Below, piece after piece: positions 37,367 to 49,321 of a stretch of DNA of 64,000 nucleotides; position 1 is the stretch's first letter, and the number at the start of each line of letters is the position of its first letter. A model generated the notes under the pieces. The model made no database searches, was not told where the DNA came from, and saw only the letters and a list, made by a program, of their open reading frames with translations. Position numbers and translations under genes: made by a program. Source of the stretch: Sulfurimonas sp. (GTDB lineage: Bacteria > Campylobacterota > Campylobacteria > Campylobacterales > Sulfurimonadaceae); NCBI GenBank assembly GCA_021732045.1, contig JAKFWK010000003.1:310001-374000 (forward strand), in the 5' to 3' direction.

Positions 37367-38368
37367 ATGGCGCTAAAAATAGCAATTAACGGATTTGGTA
37401 GAATTGGTCGCTGTGTGGCTAGAATTGCTGCAGCTAGGAGTGATATAGAAATTGTAGCCATAAATGATATGGCTAGTATGGATATGATGCTTTATCTGCT
37501 AAAAAATGATTCTGTTCACGGAATTTTTAAAAGTGAAGTACATAAGATTGATGAGCATACTATCAGCATAGATGGTAGAAATATTAAAATTTTTAATGAC
37601 CGTGATCCAAAAAATCTTAAATTTGCTGATTTTGGTGCTGATATGGTTTTGGAGTGTACTGGTGTTTTTCTAACTCAAGAGTCTGCACAGATTCATATCA
37701 ACAACGGTATAAAAAAGGTTCTTTTTTCGGCTCCTTCAAAAGACAAAGAGACAGCTACTTTTGTTATAGGTGTAAATGAACATCTTTATGATGGGCAAAA
37801 AATTGTTTCAAATGCCTCTTGTACAACAAACTGCCTTGGGCCTGTTGCAAAAACTTTAGATGATGCTTTTGGTATAAAAAAAGGCTTAATGACAACTATT
37901 CACTCATATACAAATGATCAAAATATTTTAGATGTTAAACACTCATCAGACAAACGCCGTGCAAGAGCAGGGGCGATTAATATGATTCCAACAACTACGG
38001 GTGCAGCAAAAGCTATTGGGTTAGTTCTTCCCCAGCTCGTCGGTAAGCTTCATGGTCAAAGTGTTCGTGTTCCAACTCCTGATGTCTCAATGGTTGACTT
38101 AAATGTTGTTGTGAGAAGAGAGACATCAAAAGAGGAAGTAACGGCTGTATTTAACAAAATGGCAGATACAACTCTTGGCGGGATTTTGTTGATGGACAAA
38201 GAGATGAGAGTATCTCAAGATTTTGTTGGATCTACATATAGCGCTATTGTTGCGGAAGATTTAACACAAGTTATAGATGGTGATATGGTTAAAATAATGG
38301 CTTGGTACGATAATGAGTGGGGATACTCTTCAAGACTTATAGATATGGCACTTCACATTAGCAAATAG
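37367..38368 (+). CDS. gap: Glyceraldehyde-3-phosphate dehydrogenase
   Basis: The 333-residue enzyme has the NAD-binding INGFGRIGR at the N-terminus, the catalytic cysteine in [12 protein letters not shown] near 150, and the C-terminal [12 protein letters not shown] 37367 is preferred because AGGA lies six bases upstream; ATG 37364 is closer than usual. It begins the gap-pgk-tpiA-fabI run with gaps of 2-7 bp, clearly an operon. In an autotroph it would run mainly in the gluconeogenic direction. Confidence 0.97.
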   Translation: MALKIAINGFGRIGRCVARIAAARSDIEIVAINDMASMDMMLYLLKNDSVHGIFKSEVHKIDEHTISIDGRNIKIFNDRDPKNLKFADFGADMVLECTGVFLTQESAQIHINNGIKKVLFSAPSKDKETATFVIGVNEHLYDGQKIVSNASCTTNCLGPVAKTLDDAFGIKKGLMTTIHSYTNDQNILDVKHSSDKRRARAGAINMIPTTTGAAKAIGLVLPQLVGKLHGQSVRVPTPDVSMVDLNVVVRRETSKEEVTAVFNKMADTTLGGILLMDKEMRVSQDFVGSTYSAIVAEDLTQVIDGDMVKIMAWYDNEWGYSSRLIDMALHISK

Positions 38369-38375
38369 GAAAAAA

Positions 38376-39575
38376 ATGGAACTATTAAATATTAAAAATC
38401 TAGATTTCGTTGGTAAAAAAGTTTTTATAAGATGCGACTTTAATGTCCCTATGGACGAGTTTGGTAATATTTCCGATGATCGTCGTATTCGTTCGGCGCT
38501 CTCTACTATAAACTATTGCCTAAATCAAGATTGCGCGGTTGTTTTGGGTTCACATTTGGGTCGTCCAGATGGTGAAGTTGTGTCAAAATACTCACTTGCT
38601 CCAGTTGCTAAAAGAATACAGCATCTTCTAAAAAGAGAAGTTATTCTTGCCAAGGATGTGGTCGGAGAAGATGCCCTTGCAAAGGCTTCTACTTTGAAGT
38701 CTGGTGAAGTTTTGCTTTTGGAGAATCTTCGTTATGAAAAAGGAGAGACCGACAATAGTATTGAACTCTCTAAGAAGCTAGCCTCTATGGTTGATTTTTA
38801 TGTTAATGATGCGTTCGGTGTTAGTCATCGTGCACACTCTTCTGTTGAGGGAATCACTAAGTTTTTTGATAACAAACATAAAGCTGCCGGATTTTTACTT
38901 CAAAAAGAGATTCAGTTTTTAGGAAAACTTGTTGAAAAACCTGTTCGTCCATTTGCGGCTATTGTTGGAGGAAGCAAAGTTTCTGGAAAACTTGAGGCCC
39001 TTATAAATCTTCTCCCTAGAGTAGACAAGGTCATTATTGGCGGAGGAATGGCATTCACATTTCTTAAGCAGATGGGGTATGATGTCGGCGCTTCACTTGT
39101 TGAAAGTGATCTACTTGAAGAGGCTGAGCATATTATGCAAGAAGCAAAAAAACTCGGAGTTAAATTTTACTTGCCAATAGATGTGATAGCAGCAGAAAAG
39201 TTTTCAGAAGACTCAATTAGTAAAATAACAACAGTTCAAGAGATACCAAAAGGTTGGATGGGACTCGATATTGGGCCAGCAACAGTAAAGCTTTATGAAG
39301 AGGTTTTAAGTGATGTTCAAACAGTTTTATGGAATGGACCGATGGGCGTTTATGAGATGGATAAATTTGCTGGAGGCTCAAATAAAATAGCACACTATCT
39401 GGCAAATAGCTATGCTACAACTGTTGTTGGTGGTGGAGATACGGCCGACTTGGTTCAAAGAATAGATTTAGACGAGCAGATGACTTTTATCTCTACTGGT
39501 GGTGGTGCTTCTTTGGAACTACTAGAGGGTAAAATCTTGCCAGGTGTCGCTCCGTTAATTATAAAAAAGATTTAG
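38376..39575 (+). CDS. pgk: Phosphoglycerate kinase
   Basis: The 399-residue enzyme interconverts 1,3-bisphosphoglycerate and 3-phosphoglycerate with ADP/ATP. Motifs: [70 protein letters not shown], and [11 protein letters not shown]. Length is standard. It follows gap by 7 bp and precedes tpiA by 3 bp. Confidence 0.98.
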   Translation: MELLNIKNLDFVGKKVFIRCDFNVPMDEFGNISDDRRIRSALSTINYCLNQDCAVVLGSHLGRPDGEVVSKYSLAPVAKRIQHLLKREVILAKDVVGEDALAKASTLKSGEVLLLENLRYEKGETDNSIELSKKLASMVDFYVNDAFGVSHRAHSSVEGITKFFDNKHKAAGFLLQKEIQFLGKLVEKPVRPFAAIVGGSKVSGKLEALINLLPRVDKVIIGGGMAFTFLKQMGYDVGASLVESDLLEEAEHIMQEAKKLGVKFYLPIDVIAAEKFSEDSISKITTVQEIPKGWMGLDIGPATVKLYEEVLSDVQTVLWNGPMGVYEMDKFAGGSNKIAHYLANSYATTVVGGGDTADLVQRIDLDEQMTFISTGGGASLELLEGKILPGVAPLIIKKI

Positions 39576-39578
39576 CTT

Positions 39579-41134
<1,556 letters not shown>

Positions 41135-41140
41135 AAATAA

Positions 41141-41491
41141 TTATCTACTCTTGCCTATAACGGGCATCGAGTCGATTTTTTTTATATTGGAATCCTCTAG
41201 AGTTTGATTTTTATCCCTGTTATAAATTCTTATCTTGTTTATATACTCTTGTATAGTGAAACTTCTATTTTCATCAGTATTTATGTCTTTAATCTTATCA
41301 TTTTTTTCAACCGCAGGAGTCCACTCTTTCTCTATCCAGCCATCAAGTGATTTTTGTAAAAATCCACTATCATTCTCTTGTGTCTTTCCAGCAATTTTGC
41401 TGAGAGCACTATTTTGAGACGGATTTTGATTATTTATTTTTGAACAACCACTAAAAATAAGCGCTGTTGCTAAGAGTAATATTTTTTTCAT
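41141..41491 (-). CDS. Small hypothetical lipoprotein
   Basis: The 116-residue protein starts MKKILLLATALIFSGCSK, with a lipobox (IFSGC) placing the modified cysteine at position 16. The rest is hydrophilic with no recognised domain (DGWIEKEWTPAVEKNDKIKD, then NRSFTIQEYINKIRIYNRD). It is presumably anchored to the inner or outer membrane facing the periplasm. It is convergent with fabI with only a 6-bp gap. Confidence 0.7.
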   Translation of the reverse strand: MKKILLLATALIFSGCSKINNQNPSQNSALSKIAGKTQENDSGFLQKSLDGWIEKEWTPAVEKNDKIKDINTDENRSFTIQEYINKIRIYNRDKNQTLEDSNIKKIDSMPVIGKSR

Positions 41492-41593
41492 TTGAGATTA
41501 TACATAAACTTTTTAAGATTGTAAATTTAAATTAAACTTATATTAAGGATGTATATGACACAATAGTGACAATATTTAAGGTAGGGGAAAAAG

Positions 41594-42910
41594 ATGAAAT
41601 TAACAAAATTAAGTTTAGTAGCAGTAGCACTACTTACAACATCGACTGTTTTTGCAATCGAGAATACTAAGGTTTCTGGAGACGCAAGATTATATTATGG
41701 CACAACAGATTCAAATGCAGCAGGAAATGGTGGTTTTTTTAGCAAAGACGCTTCGTATACTGATATTTCATTACATTTAGGGCTAACAACAGATTTAACA
41801 AAAGGTATCTCAGCTGGTGTTGGAATGCAGGTTGTAACAACACTTGGCGTTGAGAACAACCTGGTTAGCAATGTTTGGTCTGGTGCACATGGCGTGAGCG
41901 ATTCTGCTGGTTCACACTTTGCTGGTGGAAAACAAGTTGATAGTGCAATGTGGATGGATGAAGTTTGGTTGGCAGGAAGTGCGTTTGATACAACTTTAAA
42001 AGTTGGTCGTCAAACATTAGATACTCCATTAGCTTTTACTGAAACATGGGGTTTAGATAAAAATACATTTGAAGCAGTTGTTTTGGTTAACCAGAGCATT
42101 AAAGATACTACCTTAGTAGCTACATTCATCGGTAAGTCAAATGGTTCCGCTGATGAGGAAGCGGGTACGCTAGGAAATGCTTCTCCTACCCCAACCTATA
42201 TAGGTACTTACGGAGTTGGAAGTTATGTTGCTGGCAATGGAAGATTTAACACATTTGGAACAAATGGTGTTTACGCTATTGGTGCAATCAATAACTCTTT
42301 TAAACCAGTTACAGTTCAAGCTTGGTACTATGATATGGTTTTCCTAGCAAAAGCTTACTGGCTACAAGCAGATGTTAAATGTTCCCTGATTGATAATGTT
42401 CTTTTGGGTGTTCAGTTTGCAAACACAAAAGCAGAAGCTGCTCCAAGTGCAGACACAACTGCTTACTCTTTGATGGCTGGGTATGTTATAAAAGATGTGG
42501 CAACTATTAAAGCTGCATTCTCATCGGTTGATAGTGGCGGTGCTTTGGGTGTTGCAAATACGGCAACTGGAACATCTTGGACTAAAGGCGGCCAATCTAA
42601 GCTCTATACTGAAATGTGGTGGAACTATGGAAATGTATCCGCTCAAGGTGCTACTTCATACAGCTTAACGGCTGAGGGGGAAGTTGGACCAAAAATACAA
42701 CTTCTTGGAGGGATTTACTACTCTGATATAGATAACAATGCCCCTACTACTACTGATAGAAAAGTTACAGAAGCGACAATTGTTGCATCTAAAGCTTTCG
42801 GACCTCTTGAGACTTCAGCAGCTCTTATATTTGCAGATAAAAATTATGTAAATAATGCAAGTGATGTTAAGTCAACAGATATCCAGCTTTACCTAAAATA
42901 TAATTTTTAA
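41594..42910 (+). CDS. Outer-membrane porin
   Basis: The 438-residue protein has a signal peptide (MKLTKLSLVAVALLTTSTVFA) and alternating beta strands throughout, ending in KSTDIQLYLKYNF with the C-terminal aromatic residue needed for outer-membrane insertion. The N-terminal SGDARLYYGTTDSN and LKVGRQTLDTPLAF resemble the Opr-type porins of Campylobacterota. Substrate is unknown. AGGGGAA precedes the ATG. It is probably a highly expressed single gene, followed by a strong hairpin. Confidence 0.85.
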   Translation: MKLTKLSLVAVALLTTSTVFAIENTKVSGDARLYYGTTDSNAAGNGGFFSKDASYTDISLHLGLTTDLTKGISAGVGMQVVTTLGVENNLVSNVWSGAHGVSDSAGSHFAGGKQVDSAMWMDEVWLAGSAFDTTLKVGRQTLDTPLAFTETWGLDKNTFEAVVLVNQSIKDTTLVATFIGKSNGSADEEAGTLGNASPTPTYIGTYGVGSYVAGNGRFNTFGTNGVYAIGAINNSFKPVTVQAWYYDMVFLAKAYWLQADVKCSLIDNVLLGVQFANTKAEAAPSADTTAYSLMAGYVIKDVATIKAAFSSVDSGGALGVANTATGTSWTKGGQSKLYTEMWWNYGNVSAQGATSYSLTAEGEVGPKIQLLGGIYYSDIDNNAPTTTDRKVTEATIVASKAFGPLETSAALIFADKNYVNNASDVKSTDIQLYLKYNF

Positions 42911-42921
42911 CTAATAAAAAA

Positions 42922-42952
42922 TCTGATTCTCTTTCTTTTTTGGAGAATCAGA
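42922..42952 (+). terminator. Terminator after the porin gene
   Basis: A perfect 10-bp stem (TCTGATTCTC / GAGAATCAGA) with an 11-base T-rich loop lies 11 bases after the stop, followed by an AT-rich tail. Confidence 0.75.
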
Positions 42953-42981
42953 CATCTTATATTTTAGCTATAATTTCCACT

Positions 42982-43941
42982 ATGTTTACACTCATAAATA
43001 AAATCACTTATATCTCTTTTATGTTGCTAATTATCTCTATTATCTCATTTTTAGCTATCCACGCTGCACCCAATAGTTTCTTTGGAGCAGGGGAGCTTAA
43101 CCCAAATATGACAAAAGAAGCAATAGCCACACTAAAGGCCGTTTATGGGCTCGATAAGCCACTGCTAGAGCAATATTTTGATTGGGTTATCAATATAGTT
43201 CATCTGAATTTTGGCATCTCGTTTGTAAGCGGAGAGGATGTTAGCTCTGAAATACTTAAGCGGATACCAGTTACTCTTGTTATGAATAGTGTCTCACTGG
43301 TCGTAGTGTTTATTTTATCTCTGAAGCTCGGAATAAAATCAGCGCTCAGTTACGAAAAAAAGCCCGATTATATTATCCGCCAAATCTCTCTTGTATCTTT
43401 TGCTATGCCATCATTTTATCTCTCTTTAATTTTTATAATATTTTTTGCTCTAGCAGTACCTATTTTTCCAATCTCAGGACTTCACTCAATTGAGCCAAAA
43501 GAGGGAGTTATGAATTATTTTGATATGGCTTGGCATCTAACTTTGCCGATAAGCGTCATGATATTTGTAGGTCTTGGAAGTATGATAATCTATATTCGCT
43601 CCCTAACGCTAGAGATATTAAAGAGTGATTACTACTACTATGCACTCTCTCGTGGACTTAGTGAAAAACAGTTGTTAAATCACTACATATATCCAAACCT
43701 TCTGCCCCCAATAATTACGCTGTTAGGATTGTCTCTGCCTGGCTTAATAGGTGGTAGCGTTATTTTAGAATCTATTTTTGGTATTGATGGGATGGGACAA
43801 CTTTTTTATATGAGTGCAATTAGTCGTGATTATCCAATAATTATGGGAACACTGATGATGACGGCATTTTTAACGCTTCTGGGAAATATAGTGGCAGATC
43901 TTGCACTATTGAGGTTAAATCCATATATACAAAGAGGGTAA
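42982..43941 (+). CDS. Orphan dipeptide/oligopeptide-type ABC permease
   Basis: The 319-residue protein has six membrane segments and the binding-protein-dependent permease loop with EAA-like motif (YYYALSRGLSEKQLLNHYIYPN). N-terminal features (a single segment, then AIHAAPNSFFG) match the DppB/OppB class. No substrate-binding protein, second permease or ATPase gene adjoins it, so it needs partners encoded elsewhere. ATG 42982 is chosen because the longer reading frame runs back through the porin terminator. Confidence 0.85.
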   Translation: MFTLINKITYISFMLLIISIISFLAIHAAPNSFFGAGELNPNMTKEAIATLKAVYGLDKPLLEQYFDWVINIVHLNFGISFVSGEDVSSEILKRIPVTLVMNSVSLVVVFILSLKLGIKSALSYEKKPDYIIRQISLVSFAMPSFYLSLIFIIFFALAVPIFPISGLHSIEPKEGVMNYFDMAWHLTLPISVMIFVGLGSMIIYIRSLTLEILKSDYYYYALSRGLSEKQLLNHYIYPNLLPPIITLLGLSLPGLIGGSVILESIFGIDGMGQLFYMSAISRDYPIIMGTLMMTAFLTLLGNIVADLALLRLNPYIQRG

Positions 43942-43989
43942 ATCTTCTTTTGGTCGCCTACCTCTTTTAAAAGGTAAGCTATAGATGTT

Positions 43990-45123
43990 TTAGTTAAACA
44001 ATGCCTCTAGCGCATCAACTCCGTCTTTGGCTGGATGATTACCGCTTTGTGCACTACTGCTATTATCATTTTCAACAAGTTCAATATTTAAACCACTAAG
44101 CATAGAGGCAAGACGAATATTAATACCACTTTTTCCTATCGCTTTTGATTTTTGATCAGATGCCAGTGAGACAATAGCTTTTTCTGCTTCACCATTTTCA
44201 TTTTTTATTATTACAACATTTGAGATGATAGCAGGGCTCATTATTCTTGAGATAAAAAGCTCAGGGACAGAAGTGTACTCGATACAATCTATATTTTCCC
44301 CAATCAACTCTTGACTAACAGCATTGATACGAACGCCTTTTACACCAACAGTTGCTCCAACTGCATCAACTTGCGGATGAGTACTAAAGAGTGCTACTTT
44401 TGCTCTCTCGCCAGGGATTCGCGCACATCTCTCAATAATTACGGTTCCATCAGAAATCTCAGGAACCTCTAGCGCTAAAAGTTCTTCTAAAAACTTTGGA
44501 GAAGTTCTTGAGAGTTCTATCGCGATGCCATTTTCTCTATCCATATTTACTAAGCGGACAACAGCTTTTATGTGGTCACCAACTTTAAAAACTTCACCTT
44601 TTATACGGCTTTTCATCGGAAGTGTTGCTTTGATTTCATCTATTTCAACATAAGTTGTGTTGTTTGGGTCAACTCTTGTAACTCGTCCAGAAGCTAGCGT
44701 GCCAATTTTTGATTTGTACTTGTTAAAAACCTCACTCTCTACAAGTTTTTGGATGTGATACTCTATTTCACGGTGAAGAGAAGCTGCGGCAGTTCGTCCA
44801 TGCTCTTCTAGGTCATGAGGGATTTGAAGTTGGTCGTCAAGTTCAACTTGGTCATCATACTCTCTGGCATCTGTTATTGAGATATATGCTGGCGCAATAT
44901 GCTCATCTTGCAGTCTCTCATCATTATCTGCTACGACAGTAATTATTTGTATAACATCTATTGATTTTGTCTCTTTGTTTATTACTGCTTCAAAATTAAA
45001 TTTTGAGTCTATTACTCTTTTTGCAGTTTGAATAAATGCAGTTTTAAGTGCCTCAGTAACGCTCTCTGGGTTAAGATTTTTCTCATGCGCAATTGCGTTG
45101 ATTATGTCTAATATTTTTTCCAT
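43990..45123 (-). CDS. nusA: Transcription elongation/termination factor NusA
   Basis: The 377-residue protein has the N-terminal RNA polymerase-binding domain, an S1 domain (about 135-200; GTLASGRVTRVD), and two KH domains with VGVKGVRINAVSQELIGENID and IGKSGINIRLAS. It lacks the C-terminal acidic repeats present in E. coli NusA, as expected for this group. It modulates pausing, termination and antitermination. It converges on the permease gene and is divergent from the HP0268-like gene. Confidence 0.95.
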   Translation of the reverse strand: MEKILDIINAIAHEKNLNPESVTEALKTAFIQTAKRVIDSKFNFEAVINKETKSIDVIQIITVVADNDERLQDEHIAPAYISITDAREYDDQVELDDQLQIPHDLEEHGRTAAASLHREIEYHIQKLVESEVFNKYKSKIGTLASGRVTRVDPNNTTYVEIDEIKATLPMKSRIKGEVFKVGDHIKAVVRLVNMDRENGIAIELSRTSPKFLEELLALEVPEISDGTVIIERCARIPGERAKVALFSTHPQVDAVGATVGVKGVRINAVSQELIGENIDCIEYTSVPELFISRIMSPAIISNVVIIKNENGEAEKAIVSLASDQKSKAIGKSGINIRLASMLSGLNIELVENDNSSSAQSGNHPAKDGVDALEALFN

Positions 45124-45250
45124 TGAAAATCCTTCTATAGGGTAATCTCATAAAAAACAGTGTTAAAAAATTGGGGATTCTTTATGAAGTATGAAATTAT
45201 ATCCAAAATGTATAAAAACAGCTTTAATTAACTTTTTAGTAGAGTTTTAC

Positions 45251-45256
45251 TATAAT
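45251..45256 (+). promoter_or_regulatory. -10 box of the HP0268-like/miaB operon
   Basis: A perfect TATAAT stands 29 bases before the ATG at 45285. T-rich periodic sequence precedes it rather than a -35 hexamer, the usual layout in this phylum. Confidence 0.6.
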
Positions 45257-45284
45257 CCCCTATATTTACAAATAGGAAAAAACC

Positions 45285-45530
45285 ATGGATTTAAAATTTG
45301 CAAGAACTGATATAGGGATGAAGCCTAAAAAAGTTGAATTATCTAAACTGGAAGATAGCGTTGAGAAAGAGAGTAGTGTTATTTTTTATTTTGATAGAGA
45401 CAATTCTCACAAAGACCTGCTAGAACTTCAAGACCACTTTGAGTCAAAAGGTAAAAGTTTTTATATGAGCGAAGTTAAATACGGACTCTCTGATGAAGAG
45501 TATGTGTATCAAGTTCATATTATAAACTAA
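45285..45530 (+). CDS. HP0268-family small nuclease-like protein
   Basis: The 81-residue alpha/beta protein begins [19 protein letters not shown] and contains VIFYFDRDN and [12 protein letters not shown]. It corresponds in size and position to Helicobacter HP0268, which lies directly before miaB (HP0269) and has been described as a small metal-dependent nuclease. The synteny strengthens the call. Start is supported by AGGAAAAA. Confidence 0.78.
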   Translation: MDLKFARTDIGMKPKKVELSKLEDSVEKESSVIFYFDRDNSHKDLLELQDHFESKGKSFYMSEVKYGLSDEEYVYQVHIIN

Positions 45531-45549
45531 TTTAAACATAGCACTATTA

Positions 45550-46851
45550 ATGAGCAAAAAATTATATATTGAAACTCTAGGTTGTGCCATGAACTCTCGC
45601 GATAGTGAGCATATTATTGCGGAGCTTAGTGAAAAAGAGAATTATAAAACGACAACTGATATTTCAGAAGCTGACTTGATTTTAATAAATACATGTTCAG
45701 TTAGAGAAAAGCCAGTAGCTAAACTTTTTTCAGAACTTGGAATTTTTAATAAAAAGAAAAAAGATGGCGCAAAAATAGGTGTTTGTGGTTGTACTGCTTC
45801 ACATCTGGGTGCAGAGATAATCAAGAGAGCTCCTTATGTTAATTTTGTTTTAGGTGCTAGAAATGTATCTAAAATTACAGATGTTATACATAGAGAAAGA
45901 GCTGTTGAGGTTGATATAAATTATGATGAGAGTGAGTTCGCCTTTGATGATTTTAGAACATCTCCATATAAGGCTTTTATAAATATATCCATTGGTTGTG
46001 ATAAATCCTGTACATATTGTATTGTTCCAAAAACTCGCGGTGAAGAGATATCTATTCCTGATGAGCTTATATTGCGAGAAGCAAAAAGATCGGTTGAGAA
46101 TGGAGCAAAAGAGATTTTTCTTTTGGGACAAAATGTAAATAACTATGGTCGCCGTTTTTCAGGCGAACATGAAAAAGTGAACTTTACAGAGCTTCTTCGT
46201 CGCTTAAGTGCGATTGATGGCTTAGAGCGCATTCGTTTTACCTCTCCACACCCATTTCATATGGATGATGAGTTTATAGATGAGTTTGCAAAAAATCCTA
46301 AAATCTGCAAGTCAATGCATATGCCACTTCAAAGTGGTTCCACTAAAGTTTTAAAAGATATGAAACGAGGTTATACAAAAGAGTGGTTTCTAGAAAGGGT
46401 TGAAAAACTTAGGGCTCTTTGTCCTGAGGTAAGCATATCCACCGATATAATCGTTGCCTTTCCGGGGGAGAGTAATGAAGATTTTCTAGATACGCTAGAT
46501 GTAATGAACAGAGTAAAGTTTGATCAAATATTCTCTTTTAAATACTCTCCTCGTCCTGAGACAGAAGCTGAACACTTCACGAATGTGGTTGATGAAGATG
46601 TTGCATCTCTTAGATTGACGACCATCCAAGATTTGAACACCAAGATATTAGATGAGAAAAATAGCGTACAACTTGGAAAAATATATAGAGTTTACTTTGA
46701 AGATCTAAATAGTGACTATTTTGTAAGCGGACGGAGTGATGGCAATATGCTAATCAAAGCTAAAGGCTCAGATGAGCTTTTAGGCCAGTTTAAAGATGTT
46801 GAGATTACTGCAATTGGACGAACAATTTTAACTGGAAAGATTATTGATTAA
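45550..46851 (+). CDS. miaB: tRNA-2-methylthio-N6-dimethylallyladenosine synthase
   Basis: The 433-residue radical-SAM enzyme adds the 2-methylthio group to i6A37 of tRNA. It has an N-terminal UPF0004 domain with three cysteines ([27 protein letters not shown]), a radical-SAM CxxxCxxC ([18 protein letters not shown]) near 145 and a C-terminal TRAM domain. The final bases overlap the next gene by 8 bp. RimO, a paralogue, is encoded at 51420-52733. Confidence 0.96.
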   Translation: MSKKLYIETLGCAMNSRDSEHIIAELSEKENYKTTTDISEADLILINTCSVREKPVAKLFSELGIFNKKKKDGAKIGVCGCTASHLGAEIIKRAPYVNFVLGARNVSKITDVIHRERAVEVDINYDESEFAFDDFRTSPYKAFINISIGCDKSCTYCIVPKTRGEEISIPDELILREAKRSVENGAKEIFLLGQNVNNYGRRFSGEHEKVNFTELLRRLSAIDGLERIRFTSPHPFHMDDEFIDEFAKNPKICKSMHMPLQSGSTKVLKDMKRGYTKEWFLERVEKLRALCPEVSISTDIIVAFPGESNEDFLDTLDVMNRVKFDQIFSFKYSPRPETEAEHFTNVVDEDVASLRLTTIQDLNTKILDEKNSVQLGKIYRVYFEDLNSDYFVSGRSDGNMLIKAKGSDELLGQFKDVEITAIGRTILTGKIID

Positions 46852-47476
46852 AAAGTTTTTACGCGCTTTTGCGCTATTAGCTGTTCCTTTTCTTGCTTCA
46901 ATTTTTATAAGAATCATCTACGCCACAAATAAAAAAAAGTTCTACTCTCCAGAGACAATCCCAGATGAATCAACTATATTTGCTTGTTGGCATGGAGAGC
47001 TTCTTATGTTGCCGTATGCATATCAGAAGTACAGAAAAACTCCTCATGCAAAAGTTTTAATCTCAAGCCATTTTGATGGTCTTTTAATCTCAAAAACTAT
47101 CACTTATTTTGGATTGGGAACGATAGCTGGTTCAACAAACAGAAATGCTGCAAAAGTTCTAATCCAAGCCATAAAAGCTCTAAAAGATGGCTATGACATA
47201 GGCATCACTCCTGATGGCCCAAAGGGTCCAAGGCACAAAGTCGCAGACGGTATGATTGTCATGGCTCAAAAAACATCAAAAAAAATAGTTTTAGTTAGAA
47301 TAATTGCCTCTAAATATTGGCAGCTTAATAGTTGGGATAGGTTTATGATTCCTAAGCCTTTTGGAACCATAAGTTACTATATGACGCAACCAATGGCCAT
47401 GGAAGACTTAGGGCTTGAAGAAGCACGAGATATGATTGAAAACAGACTCAACAACTATGAAAAAACAGATAAATAA
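46844..47476 (+). CDS. DUF374 lysophospholipid acyltransferase-like protein
   Basis: The 210-residue protein has an N-terminal membrane segment, then [30 protein letters not shown] and [16 protein letters not shown], the DUF374 signature. The family resembles lipid A/lysophospholipid acyltransferases and is found next to miaB in Helicobacter and relatives. The start is TTG 46844, overlapping miaB by 8 bp. An upstream ATG is not available in frame. The likely role is in outer-membrane lipid synthesis. Confidence 0.82.
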   Translation: MIKKFLRAFALLAVPFLASIFIRIIYATNKKKFYSPETIPDESTIFACWHGELLMLPYAYQKYRKTPHAKVLISSHFDGLLISKTITYFGLGTIAGSTNRNAAKVLIQAIKALKDGYDIGITPDGPKGPRHKVADGMIVMAQKTSKKIVLVRIIASKYWQLNSWDRFMIPKPFGTISYYMTQPMAMEDLGLEEARDMIENRLNNYEKTDK

Positions 47477-48320
47477 TCAGATAAAAGAGTTTCTAAAATA
47501 CCTTGAAGAGATAAGAGGATATTCTGACTTGACCATAAAGAGTTATGATGAAACACTAAGAGAGGCATTTTTAAACCACAAAGAGAGTGAAGCTGCTAAA
47601 AATATAGAGATATTTCAAGAAGATAAAAACAGAATTTTTAATCTTATGCCTTATCGCATAAAAATCGCTTCACTTAATTCAAAAACCATAAGCAAAAAGC
47701 TCAGTGCAATCCGCTCATTTGCAAAATATTTAAACGACAAAGGAGAGAGAGTTGTTGTGAGAGCCGATGATAGTATTAAAATTGCAAAAACTCTTCCGAA
47801 ACCAATTTCACATAAAATCATTACTGAAGCATTGTTGTTGGCCGAACCATTTGAGAGGCTAATCGTAACCATGTTTTATGCTCTTGGAGTTAGAATATCT
47901 GAGTTAGCATCCCTTGAAACCAAAGACTTATCGCAAGGTTGGATTAGAGTTTTTGGTAAGGGAAGCAAACAGCGAGATATGCCTCTTTTGCCTATGCTTG
48001 AGGAGATGCTAAATGATTATCTTAGCTTATCAAAACAGAAAAAATTCATTTTTGAAAAAAATGGCGAAAAATTAAGCGAAAACAGTCTAAGATATATCGT
48101 AATAAAAGTATTTAAAAGAGTAAACATAAAAGTTTCACCACATCAGCTTCGTCATTCGTACGCGACAGAGCTCTTGAACAACAATGCGCCAATCGCAGAT
48201 GTGAGTGAGCTTTTAGGACACTCATCTATGGCAACAACACAAATATACACAAAGCTGGGTAGTGCATTGAAGCAGAAAAATTATGATAAAGCACACCCAC
48301 TTTGCGGAGCAGACAAGTAA
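47457..48320 (+). CDS. xerH: XerH-type tyrosine recombinase
   Basis: The 287-residue recombinase has the catalytic residues Arg (GVRISELA), Lys (GKGSKQR), His/Arg (HQLRHSYATELL), His (GHSSMATTQ) and Tyr (IYTKLG). The unusually long N-terminal core-binding part (residues ~1-110, [20 protein letters not shown]) is typical of the single Xer of Campylobacterota, which resolves chromosome dimers at difH. ATG 47457 is favoured over TTG 47436, overlapping the previous gene by 20 bp. No dif sequence was identified in the window. Confidence 0.88.
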   Translation: MKKQINNQIKEFLKYLEEIRGYSDLTIKSYDETLREAFLNHKESEAAKNIEIFQEDKNRIFNLMPYRIKIASLNSKTISKKLSAIRSFAKYLNDKGERVVVRADDSIKIAKTLPKPISHKIITEALLLAEPFERLIVTMFYALGVRISELASLETKDLSQGWIRVFGKGSKQRDMPLLPMLEEMLNDYLSLSKQKKFIFEKNGEKLSENSLRYIVIKVFKRVNIKVSPHQLRHSYATELLNNNAPIADVSELLGHSSMATTQIYTKLGSALKQKNYDKAHPLCGADK

Positions 48321-49321
48321 TGGCATTTAACTTTTTAGGTTTTATCTATACAAAAATCTTTATAAATATAGTTGTTGAAAACTTAACGACCATTGTTTAT
48401 GTAGAGGTCTACTCATCAAAAGGCACTCTAATGGAGAGCATTGAAAAGAAGTTTGATGTTTCTCAAGATAAAACTAGAATGTATAATTTTATAAAATCTT
48501 ATAAAAAAGAGTCGCCGTTTCACTATATTTCAATTATTGATCACTCGTCAACTCAGTGTGCGGTTTCAACATGCAAAATTAACGAGATAGATAATCTCAA
48601 TAGAGATAGTAAAATAAAGCTCGTATGCTATGCGAAAGATTTGGCATTTTATACACTAGAAAGCAGTATAAATTCTATAAAACGGGAATATAAGGAAGTT
48701 GGAGTTGATTTTATTTTCTCTCCTTTTTTGATTATGAGAGAGTTTTTTAAAGATAAAATAGAATTAACGATGGCAATGTTTATTTTAGTAGAGGAGAGCT
48801 ATCTGTCTCTGGCTATTTTTGAGAACTCTAAATTATTGTTTGCAAAGTTTATAAATGCAGATCATTTGCTTGACGAGGAAGAGAACCCCTATGATAGTCA
48901 GCTATTGGATGATGATAGTGAAGAGTTATCTCTAGATATGGGGGAGATAGATTTAGATGATGTGGGTTTTGCAGAGGAGTACGCAAGCATAGAAAATCTG
49001 GATGATAGTGATGATATAAATGAATTTTCAGAAGAGAGTGAGATAAAAAAACCTCTAAGTGTCCCTGAAGAGAAATTGACTTTAAATGGTTTTGGTGAAG
49101 ACTATCAAAGGTTTGTATCCATACAGGAGTCATTAAATAGTTTTTATAAAGATGAGAAATACGACAGCAGATTTGTTGAGGTTGTTTATATTGCTGATGC
49201 TATTGGGTTGAATCATGAACTAAAAGGATATCTAGAGGATGAGATGTTTTTGAGTGTCTACTCGCGAAAGATAGAGTTAGCCAAAGAGATTTGTAACCTT
49301 GCAAAGATAGAGATAAAATGA
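48320..49321 (+). CDS. PilM-like (GspL/actin-fold-like) protein of unknown function
   Basis: The 333-residue protein has a hydrophobic start (LGFIYTKIFINIVVE) and an alternating alpha/beta pattern (TTIVYVEVYSSKG, YISIIDHSST, FLIMREFFKDKI, MAMFILVEESYLSLAIF). This resembles the degenerate actin-like/GspL fold of type IV pilus and type II secretion assembly proteins. A strongly acidic stretch of about 60 residues (DDDSEELSLDMGEIDLDD) interrupts it. It is followed by two single-membrane-span proteins with overlapping genes, the same order as PilM-PilN-PilO. No PilM signature is strict enough for certainty. The start overlaps the xerH stop by one base. Confidence 0.5.
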   Translation: MAFNFLGFIYTKIFINIVVENLTTIVYVEVYSSKGTLMESIEKKFDVSQDKTRMYNFIKSYKKESPFHYISIIDHSSTQCAVSTCKINEIDNLNRDSKIKLVCYAKDLAFYTLESSINSIKREYKEVGVDFIFSPFLIMREFFKDKIELTMAMFILVEESYLSLAIFENSKLLFAKFINADHLLDEEENPYDSQLLDDDSEELSLDMGEIDLDDVGFAEEYASIENLDDSDDINEFSEESEIKKPLSVPEEKLTLNGFGEDYQRFVSIQESLNSFYKDEKYDSRFVEVVYIADAIGLNHELKGYLEDEMFLSVYSRKIELAKEICNLAKIEIK

